From: Ceratorhiza oryzae-sativae
Lineage: Eukaryota; Basidiomycota; Agaricomycetes; Cantharellales; Ceratobasidiaceae
Length of the DNA: 64,000 nt
Assembly: GCA_030998015.1 (NCBI GenBank)
Contig: JARWMV010000249.1
Location: 496,001-560,000, forward strand
Direction: 5' to 3'
Shown here: one piece after another, positions 1 through 8,445 of the stretch
Position numbering within the stretch: position 1 is the stretch's first letter
How the letters are laid out: every line of letters begins with the position of its first letter
The notes under the pieces: model-generated
Database searches by the model: none
What the model was told of the DNA's origin: nothing
The model's input: only the letters and a program-made list of their open reading frames with translations
Translations under genes and position numbers: made by a program

Positions 1-470
1 ACCGCACATATGATTGCTCTCCCAAGAATCCCTTGATCTTATTTTCAAGATAGCGGACCATGGTGAGGTTATTGCTGGCATTGTCAAGCGCCGCTGCGAG
101 AATCTGATTGTTGTTAATATGGTGATCCATTGTCACTACATAGTTATTTACATACCTTGCCCTCGAGTCCATATCGACGAAGGCATGAAGCGAGCTCAGT
201 GGCTAGGTATTCACCGGTATGAGCGGATGTTAACCTAACGACAGTGAGTAAGTCATTTGAATCCATATATGCACACATCTTATGAGCAGTTACCTGATAA
301 ACTCAAGGATGCATCGATGCATCTTCATTTCATCGAACCAGACAACTACCACACCCAGGTAAGACTCCGAAATAGGGTTTGTCCATCCATCGATTGCTAG
401 ATGAACTGCGGACTGTATGCTCTATCAACAATATCGGTAAATAAGCTAATAGCTGCATGGAGGACGAAAT

Positions 471-1286
471 TCATACCTGAAAATATGTTCGAATATGTGG
501 GGCATAACTGGTATGTATAAGCCAGACATCTTGAGACAAGGTAGACGATGAAGGTAAGGTGGTTCCTGGGTGCAAGTAGTCGACTTCCATGTGGTGAAAC
601 TCGTCGGTGAGTGACTCGAATGAACGGTGGGAGCTTGCGCTCCATAGTGCGAGTATTGCTCTATGCTTTGCCTCGGAATATGGCAAGGGAGAGGTCTCGG
701 ATAAACTCAAGTTGGTTGTCGATGTAGCCGAGTGTTTTGAATTGCACTTTTCGAGGCCCTCACGCAGTGGCGTAGTACCATCACCTGTCCTAGTCCGAGC
801 CCGATAGTGAGGCTTATGGTCGGGGTTGTTGTATTTACACATAAACCTGAACCACATTTGCTGAGGCGCCGGCGGATCAACTTGATTGTTATATATGTGG
901 CACAGTTCGACTCTGTAGTGACTGTAAGCTACAGATCTCCAGGTCTCCTCTGCCGCTTCTACAACACATAAAGCCATGATTAAAGCTGCGGTGCTAATGA
1001 CATCAAGGTTGTTTGCATACGTACCTATTATTTCTTGGTCAGAATAGTTCCAAGCAGCCAAATCGGACAGGGAGTTCAAGCCTCTACACTTCTTAGAGGA
1101 TGGCCATTCTCCGGGAGGTACGACAGGTTTTGAGAGGACAGTTGGCATTGAAAGCTCAATCGTGCAAGTAATAGGGGTAGTTAGGAGCTGATTCCATCTG
1201 CAATTACACACCTTATATACACCGAGAGAGGCCAACACGGCTGTACGAATGTCCCAGAATTCTGTAGATTCGCTTACTGAACTCAA
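471..1286 (-). CDS. Uncharacterised ORF, 271 codons
   Basis: An uninterrupted 271-codon reading frame, long for a chance frame in this intron-rich DNA. I recognise no domain. The middle is moderately hydrophobic (ISTAALIMALCVVEAAEE) and the rest is rich in Ser, Thr and His. It lies just outside the left inverted repeat of the transposon next to it, so it may be a genuine lineage-specific gene, part of one with undetected introns, or repeat-derived sequence. The start is simply the first in-frame start of the open frame. No neighbour suggests a role. Confidence 0.35.
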   Translation of the reverse strand: MSSVSESTEFWDIRTAVLASLGVYKVCNCRWNQLLTTPITCTIELSMPTVLSKPVVPPGEWPSSKKCRGLNSLSDLAAWNYSDQEIIGTYANNLDVISTAALIMALCVVEAAEETWRSVAYSHYRVELCHIYNNQVDPPAPQQMWFRFMCKYNNPDHKPHYRARTRTGDGTTPLREGLEKCNSKHSATSTTNLSLSETSPLPYSEAKHRAILALWSASSHRSFESLTDEFHHMEVDYLHPGTTLPSSSTLSQDVWLIHTSYAPHIRTYFQV

Positions 1287-1466
1287 GGCCGACGTACTTG
1301 CCCTCGGGTTTTAGCTATCCACAAATAATGTGCGCCAGCGCTTATATGAGTCAGCACCGCGGCTTGGCCCGGTATAACCGCACGGTTCGCGGTACGGTAT
1401 GGTGAATTTCAAATGGCCTCTGGAATATTCCAGCACCGTACCACTTCGGCACTGCACGGAGCCACC

Positions 1467-1627
1467 GTGAACTACCGGATCTTCGTCTACCATGCTGATC
1501 CCTAACGTCCAGCCAAGGCAAACCTTGGCCGACGTGTGACGGAAACTGCGGATTACATCGATTTGCAAAAGTATTTTCCAAGCGCCGACGAAAAAATTGT
1601 CAATTTGGCTCGACACACGAAAAAATG
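1467..1627. repeat. Left inverted-repeat arm of a large DNA transposon
   Basis: Read forward, this stretch resembles the reverse complement of 5800-5938. The clearest shared block is TATTTTCCAAGCGC followed by a run of A and GTCAA (about 1571-1602 here, 5825-5860 there). Weaker collinear similarity extends outward through CCTTGG-CGACG and GTGAAC. The arms flank a convergent gene pair containing a transposase, so they are best read as terminal or subterminal inverted repeats. They are clearly diverged and I could not fix the outermost end or a target-site duplication. Confidence 0.5.
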
Positions 1628-1931
1628 GCCTCGGCCGTGCAAATCGCCTCATCCCACAACGCAAAAGAGGTAAATAAGGTTATTTCGGTAGCTTAAACAC
1701 TGTGCTATATGTAGAATAATCACTATGTTGAATTTGATTCGGGTCTGGGCACACAGCCGGTCAAGACCAACATCGGCACAGCAGCTCCACCCAGCTCTAG
1801 ACCAGCGGCCTCCGAGAAAGGCACAATAATATATATTCCCTTTCTAGATCATTGTCGACGCCAGGAACATTCAAGGGGTAAGGGGAAAACCGCTGCTCGC
1901 CGTGACGGCCAGCATTCGTTTGGTGGGTGTA

Positions 1932-1937
1932 TATAAA
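1932..1937 (+). promoter_or_regulatory. TATA-like box of the cargo gene
   Basis: A TATAAA lies about 95 bp upstream of the ATG at 2029, after a GC-richer stretch, and is followed by a pyrimidine-rich leader (about 2000-2026). The position suits a core promoter for the gene that starts at 2029. Inferred from sequence and position only. Confidence 0.4.
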
Positions 1938-2028
1938 CTGGGAATAAAAGCCTGTAAAAAGTCGCAACCAAATCGACACTCTCACCTATCTAAATGGACC
2001 TCTTTATCCTCTACACTCTTTGTTATCT

Positions 2029-4224
2029 ATGGGTCGAAAGCGCGGCAACTCTTCCGCTCCACCTAAGGCCTCACCAGCCCTCAAGCGCAGGCGCGCTCAG
2101 AGCGACGCTGGATGTGAACCAGCAGCGGAACCGATCGAGCCTGAGGTGAACGAGGTGGGCGAGCATGAAGATGCGAACTCGGATACGGAGCCAATCGCTG
2201 GACGAAAGGAAGAAACGGTGGTGGACAAAGGTAAGTAAGATATCTAACTGTGTGTGGCATGTGATTGAACTCATCTCTCTTAGATGGCTCTTTTTTCCAC
2301 GCTACTCCAACTCAAGCTACAGGGGAAGCGGTGAGTAGCAAACGTAAGACCCGACCATTGCCTTACACCTCATGCTTGTTATTCTAGGAGAGTTGCATCA
2401 AATTTGTTCATGTTCTCCCAAGTGAGACGATTGGTTCTGGTAAGTGCGAGGCTGCATGTGCCGAGTGTCGGGAGGGCAGGATAAGCTTACCACAGAAAAC
2501 ACAGATACCAAGAGCACTCAACGTGTTACTCGGAGCTCACAGAAGGCGCCCCAGGCTGTGTCCGACCTGTCTGTTAGCAACACGCCAAAGGCCAGTCAAA
2601 AGCCCAAGCAAGAATCGACCACAAAACCCAAGCCTCAGTCCAACCCCAAGAAGAAGACGCCGTCCAAACCCAAAGCTGAGCCAAAACCAAAAGGCCAGCC
2701 TTGCTCAAAATCCGGCGTGACGAGTGTGCAGCAAGACACCCCGAAACAACAACCGAAGCTTACTCTGAAGCTCTCGACATCGTCACTAGTCTCATCTGCA
2801 AGAATTGAGCCTGAGTGCTTTGTTGATGAGTACAAGGACGCTGAAGACTACAAAGAAGATGATGGTGATGACGGAGTGATTGATCCGAGTGGTAAGCAAG
2901 TCAACTTGGTGCGATCTCCAAAGAGTTACTCACAAGTTGATGCAGATATCGACATTGATGCAGCCCACGTCATGTTTGCCATTGAGCAAGATGGTGCTCA
3001 TGAAATAGTTCGGCTTCCTGTGACAATCAACTATGATCTCTTTCACTTCAATGTCTCCGAAACCATCCAGTCTATCCCAAACAACATGAAGCTCACCTAT
3101 AAGTGCCCGGGAGTGAAGAAGTCTGAACTTGGAGTTCACCTTAGCTCAGCTGACCACTTTGAACACATGCGTGAAAAGATCATCAGTGACTTGAAGAAGA
3201 TTGTCGCCAAGGTGAAAGCAGTCGGTAAGGGGGGAGGCAAGCAGGCAGTCGACCAGTGAGCAAAGGCAATCAATGAGTTCAAGTCTTACACCATTACAAT
3301 TTGTGATTTGGCCCAGCAGAAGTCAAATGCAGGAGGAAAGCAAGTGGGTGGAGCTGGATCAAAGGTATATCTTCCAACATCTATGTTTTACTATTTTTTG
3401 TTGACCAAGCCACCTGCAATTATGTAGTCCAGTACCAAAGAAGATTCAAATGTGACACACCAGTGCTATATCAAATATATCAAGACCAATTGGCCAAAGT
3501 GTACCACATGCCAGGAGAATTGTGGGATAGTCCCTCTTCATGGACAAGGTCCAACACATATCCCTCTCACTGAAGAGTGTTTTGATTTGTGGGCTAAGCT
3601 TTCAGTGAGTCAAATGATAATAAATATTTTGCACTTGATCTGAGTGCACTTTTTCAACAGGTTCTCAAAAAAGCATTGCTGTACTCCCTCTCTCCTCCAC
3701 AACAAGTCCTTGAGATGCTTCAGGTTACAACAGAAGCCCAGACTTGAAACAAACCAGCCAGCCCTTCAAGCTCTTCTAGCAACTCTGACCAGCAGCTAGT
3801 TGTGGCCTCAAACCATAGCTCAGTTCAGACCAATCTTGCATCAGCCAACTTGCCATCTTCTAATTTTGGTATTTCCAGTATGAGTGCAGCAGGCCCAAGC
3901 ACATTCTCAACCATGCCTGGATCAATCAGGATAGGTGCCTCACAGCTGGTGCTGAATGGAGGAATGTTCATGGGAGGGCCTGGTGTTGGGCTTGGTGCTG
4001 GATTCAGGCTTCCTGCTCAAATGCCACAGTTTGGTTTGGGTATGAACCAGCCATCTCTAGTTATGTACAACATGCCCCAGGGGATGGGACTTGGAATGGC
4101 TCCTCAATCAGTTGTTTCTGGGTTCTCTGGGGTTCAGCTGGGTTCAATTGGTGGCTTTCCTATCATCTCACTTGGTGGAATGTTTGGGGGATTGGGAGAT
4201 AACAGTGGCAATGTGCAAGGATAA
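2029..4224 (+). pseudogene. Cargo-like gene of the DNA transposon, two in-frame TGA stops
   Basis: Six exons fit good splice sites: 2029-2230, 2284-2330, about 2388-2438, about 2496-3364, 3428-3604 and 3661-4224. The N-terminus is basic and low-complexity (MGRKRGNSSAPPKAS, then a Lys/Pro/Ser-rich stretch). A globular middle (FAIEQDGAHEIVRLPVTINY onward) looks like a PB1/ubiquitin-type fold, which is tentative. A Cys/His segment follows (CTTCQENCGIVPLHGQGP, then LTEECFDLWAKL), and the tail is rich in Gly and Met. Two TGA codons interrupt it (3257-3259 and 3745-3747). Coding-type sequence and splice sites continue past both, and each is one C-to-T change from CGA (Arg). It is convergent with the transposase inside the same inverted repeats, so I infer it is an element-encoded accessory protein now decayed. 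Function unknown. Confidence 0.65.
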
Positions 4225-4308
4225 GGGAGAGTGTGTGGCAATTAGGATGTAGTCTACATTATAGCTGTGATGTAATGACAGAAGTTGAGGCAAAAAAGTT
4301 GAGGTGAA

Positions 4309-5541
4309 TCAGAAATACTGGCAGTGGCAGAACCAGCCCTCTGCCTGCTTTGCAGTGATAGAATAGACATGTTGATAGATCAAACCTAGAGTATCAGTAT
4401 CAGCATCTTCATTCTCTTTCCCCATCAACATTTGAGCCTGGTCTTGGTTTCACTTGATGTCCTGTTTGATTTTTGAAAAAGCCAGTTTGATTGGGTTGAA
4501 GTTGGGAGAGTAAGGAGGCAAAAAGATATAGTCCATTCCACTGTGATAACACAAAGTGTAAATATTGGCTCTGTGGACAGAGGATCATCAAAAGTACTCA
4601 CTGAGCAACAATCATCTCCAAGGTTTCTGGGTCCTTGTGAATAAAGCAGTTGTCCATCACCAGAACTGAGTTTTCTCCAGGGTATGGGTTCATCTTGTCC
4701 AAGACCTTTGCAACAAAATCACAAAAGGTTGCTGCTGTGAATGACCCTTTCACAACATCAAGAGCCAGGATGCCTTTTTTTGAAAGTGCAGGCAGCATTG
4801 AGTGTCTATGTTCAGATGTATTGGTATTGGTTAGACAGAATGTCATCTGGTATCTGCAACTGTACTGACTGGTCCCCTTGCACGAATGGTGTTGGTTGAT
4901 GAACTGGTTCACCCTGGGGGCTGCGCCTGTATTCTTGATCAAGGTCACGCTGATCAAGCAAGCTCTTGTCAACAAAAACTAGGTAGTTGGCAGGGATGGC
5001 AGCAACTCTAATCCAGTATGTGTTGTGGTCATCTTCGTTGCACTCAATTGCATCATGACAACACTACAATCAGCATATTAGGTATAGCACTGTAGATAGT
5101 TTAGAGCAGAAATATACCTTTTTCCAAGTAATATGATTGTGTTTGAGAGCTTGTGAAATGGTCAAGGGATGAACATCTAAACCATAGGTATTCTGGAGAT
5201 CACTCTTCATTTCATTGAGGTAAAGACTTGGTGATTGAGCAATGCGTTTGTGCAGATACTGTACATAAAACAATGATATCAGTATACAAGAATGCAGAGG
5301 CCAAGGCTGCAATGTTAGAACTTACCCATGAAGGCTCAAACTTGATCAACCTTGGTTGCCCCATCACACCAGGCAGTGTGGATGTCCAGACAGTACCAGT
5401 TGACTTCCACAGTGTCAGAATATTTTGGACAGTCTGACTGGTGATTTGGAGGTTGGTTGCAATAGTGTCGATATTGTAGCACAAGATCTTGTGCATGTGG
5501 ATGATAATCCACCTAACTTCATCAGGAGTTTGGTGTGGCAT
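4309..5541 (-). pseudogene. Tc1/mariner-type DDE transposase (DDE_3), inactivated
   Basis: Five exons on the minus strand: 5541-5326, 5258-5118, 5063-4870, 4805-4602 and 4540-4309, with four introns of 54-67 bp. The N-terminus (MPHQTPDEVRWIIIHMHK, then LQITSQTVQNILTLW) is a helix-turn-helix DNA-binding region. The catalytic core shows the first Asp (VFVDKSLLDQRD), the second Asp (NSVLVMDNCFIH) and the third block YIFLPPYSPNFNPIK. The expected Glu after NPI is Lys, 34 residues after the second Asp, giving DD34K instead of DD34E. A TGA at 4452-4450 follows QDIK, yet family-typical sequence continues to ITAKQAEGWFCHCQYF and a stop at 4309. Both defects fit CpG transitions. The family normally cuts and pastes its own element; this copy should be catalytically dead. 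Confidence 0.85.
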
Positions 5542-5799
5542 AGTAGAATGAATGAATGAACAAGCAAATAACAAGTGGAAGGGGTGAGAAACATGTTTTC
5601 AGTTGCTCCCAGCTTGTTTATGAAGCCTTGTATGACGTTTAAATCATCCATGGTTGTTGGCAGAGTTGGACACCCATTTTAGGTAAATCACACTGACACA
5701 GATCTTTTCCAGTAAAATGTCATAATATGGTGCACTCACATTTTCTGACTCCATTGAGCTCACAACTGACAAAATTGGAGCAAATCTAGGGGTGGAAGT

Positions 5800-5938
5800 C
5801 AATTTTTTGGAGTTGAACACAATTTGACATTTTTTTCCTCAGCGCTTGGAAAATACATTTGCAAACAGCTATAATTGAGCTGCCCAATGCGTCCGACCAA
5901 GGATTGTTCAGCTATGTGACAAATCTGACGCTGTTCAC
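5800..5938. repeat. Right inverted-repeat arm of the large DNA transposon
   Basis: This is the partner of 1467-1627 in reverse complement and lies about 260 bp upstream of the transposase start. It is more AT-rich than the left arm, as expected if CpG sites here have been lost. Foldback sequence begins about 70 bp further out at 6009, so the true transposon end is probably within 5940-6010 or is obscured by that element. Confidence 0.5.
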
Positions 5939-6008
5939 ACTATGAAAATATCTGAATCTTAATTTTTGGTGCAGATTATATCTCACTGACAACTTTCAAC
6001 ATGGACTC

Positions 6009-6171
6009 AGCCAAAAGTTGAAAGTTTAGCTAGTGCCAGGTAGCTCCACAACTCTAACTAAGCTTTTTAGCCCCCACTAGATCACAGGCAACACAGGCTA
6101 TTGGCACTACCAGGACTAAAAAGCTTAGTTAGACAGTGGGGTATTAGTGGGTGCTAGTCGGAGTTTTGGCT
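6009..6171. mobile_element. Foldback MITE-like element, copy 1
   Basis: About 163 bp with imperfect terminal inverted repeats (AGCCAAAAGTTGAAAG at the left, GGAGTTTTGGCT at the right). Inside lies a perfect 17-nt inverted pair, CTAACTAAGCTTTTTAG at 6054-6070 and its complement at 6116-6132, so the unit is a palindrome within a palindrome. A second copy lies at 13313-13466 in the opposite orientation. No coding capacity. I read it as a non-autonomous foldback/MITE element; it could instead be subterminal repeat structure of the adjacent transposon. Confidence 0.6.
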
Positions 6172-6305
6172 TATTGCTGAAAGCTTGATGGTGGCCAGGA
6201 AAGTATGTGCAGCAAGTCAAGCAGTAAATTTCGCCTGTGGTGGTACCAAATACCCATGTTGTGTACTGTTTGTTCTTGGGCATGACACAGGTTCAACCTG
6301 GATAA

Positions 6306-6320
6306 CAAATGCTTATCTGT
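6306..6320 (+). repeat. LINE target-site duplication, left copy
   Basis: CAAATGCTTATCTGT is identical to 13031-13045, immediately outside the two ends of the LINE. The first C could instead belong to the 3' tail of the element, making the duplication 14 bp. This is the usual footprint of target-primed reverse transcription. Confidence 0.88.
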
Positions 6321-6411
6321 GAAGGAAGACAACCACAGGCGTGCTTACATAAACTGCTCTACCTGCGAACTTTTGTGTTTTCTTGCATTTTTTCCATGTT
6401 ACTTTCTTTAT

Positions 6412-8445
6412 ATGAACAAAGGGGGATCCCAACCCCAGCCACCTGAGTCTCCTAGACACTTTGCTGGACTAAAGAGGAATATTGCTGAGACCAAACAGCC
6501 ACTCTCCATACTGTTCAATCCTTTAGGCATAACCCCACTGGCTATTAACTTCTTTTCATTTGGTTCTAAGCCAAACCAATCTTCTATGCCTGGCTCAACC
6601 CAAGTGAACAAGCTGTTGAGTCCAAGGGAGGGCACTAGTTCTCCTATACCTGATCCCAGTGATCTTTCCCCAAAAACTAGTAAAAAAGCTAGGACAGGCA
6701 ATACTTCAGACGTCATGTCAAACATGAGCAATGCCAACCCATCTAATCCCACCCAGCCCACAATCCCAGCAACTGGTAGCACCAACATGCTCAATACCCC
6801 TTTTTCTTCTTCTGGCTCTGCTCCAACTCTGGACGCATCCAACCCCCTTTTCAATTCTAATTTAAATTCTTCTACCCCAAACCCTCTTATTTCTCTCCAG
6901 TCTGCTCTCTCTACTCTTGAATATCTCTCTTCCAACCCTAACAACTGTGTTCTCTTCACTATACCCAACATCAAAACCTGCCTAGAAAAAATTGTAAAAG
7001 TTACATACAACACCACTGTTACACATGATCAGAACAACTTGACCCAAGTCATGTCTGCAATGGAAGACCATCTAGTAAGCATGATACAAACCAAACTATC
7101 CTCTCTTGAAAGTGCATACACCCATAACAAATTACCTACTGACAATACAAACACCAACCCTGAGCAAACAGATTCTACCTGCACTACCAAATCTGCTAAT
7201 CCTATCCCCTTCAAACCTACTCAAACCAATACAAATTCAGGCAACCCCAAAGTTGCTCCTAAAACCATAACTCACCAGACCTCAGCAGGACACCCCTCCA
7301 GGATCATAGCTACCCTAGACACAAAACTCAATCTCAATAAGAAATTTGGAAATGACGTTGTTGAAAAAATCAACATGGCCCTACATGATCTAACTAACAA
7401 CCATAACCTAAGCATTACCAGTATGACAACATCAGCACAAGGTAACCTCATCCTATATGCCAGACAAACTACCACCAGTGCCACACTTGCTCCATACATT
7501 GAAAAAATCAACAACACCTTCATCCAACAAGGTCTCTCTGTTTCTAAAGCAGAGCCTGACACATGTTGGGCTACCATTCAAATTGATGGAGTCCCAACAC
7601 GACCAGGGGTCGGTGGCAGTATAGACCCTGCACAGTGCACTGAAATTATAGAGGAACTCAAATTCTCATTCCCCCAGCTATTGAACTCCTGGAATGAAAT
7701 CAAAAAACCAAAATGGCTATGCTCACCCACTCAACTTGAATTGCTTGAATGCAGACATGCCTTGATGATCATCACCTTCACAAACAAATCCCTAGCCAAG
7801 CCAACCCTTGATATTGGTGAAACATTCCTATTTGGTGAGAAGATCAAATTCCACCGCCACACCGAAGGTACCTCCCTGCTACAATGCACAAACTGCTGGG
7901 GCCTCAACCACCTTGCAAACTGGTGCAAAAACTCTACAAAATGCAGTAAATGTGCTGGACCACACCAAACTAATGATCACAGAAATTGCTCGGAATGCGA
8001 ACTTGACACTAACACACTTTGCATCCATGAAGCCAAAATCTGAAAATGCGCCCTCTGCAGATCTGCTGCTCACCCTGCCACATTCAAAGGTTGCCTGGAA
8101 TGCACCCACGCCAAACTCGGCTCCAAGTCACTCCAGAAACCATCAGCCTCCAATCCAAAAAACCAAACCCCCTTTAGACAAACCAACCCCTCAGATATTG
8201 TTATCAAAACAGCAAAACCGAACAACAACCAAATCAAAAAACTTGTTAACAACATCTATGCAAAGCTACCTCACCTGACCACCCAAATCATCTGCAAGAA
8301 ACTCAAAGAGTACAAATTTGACACAGAGAAGACAATTCAATCCTTGACCATCATGGAACCCACGTTCCAGAACCCTGCCCCCGCAACTGAGGACAATGGC
8401 CTACCTTTGCCTATGCCAGAAGTAATCATGGATATCTTGCAATGA
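6412..8445 (+). pseudogene. LINE ORF1, nucleic-acid-binding zinc-knuckle protein, one TGA stop
   Basis: The first in-frame ATG (MNKGGSQPQPPESPRHFA) is at 6412, 91 bp inside the element. The N-terminal half is Ser/Pro/Asn/Thr-rich and disordered, followed by a globular part and a Cys/His zinc-knuckle cluster near residues 490-550 (CTNCWGLNHLANWC, then CSKCAGPHQTNDH). A TGA at 8041-8043 ends the open frame, but the same frame carries on with another Cys/His motif (CALCRSAAHPATFKGCLEC) to its natural stop at 8443-8445. The TGA is one C-to-T step from CGA. ORF1 proteins of this kind coat LINE RNA and chaperone the RNP. Confidence 0.85.

Noticed and set aside
6408..7016. 202-codon minus-strand frame
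   Set aside because: Antisense shadow of LINE ORF1 caused by its stop-poor Ser/Pro-rich composition.
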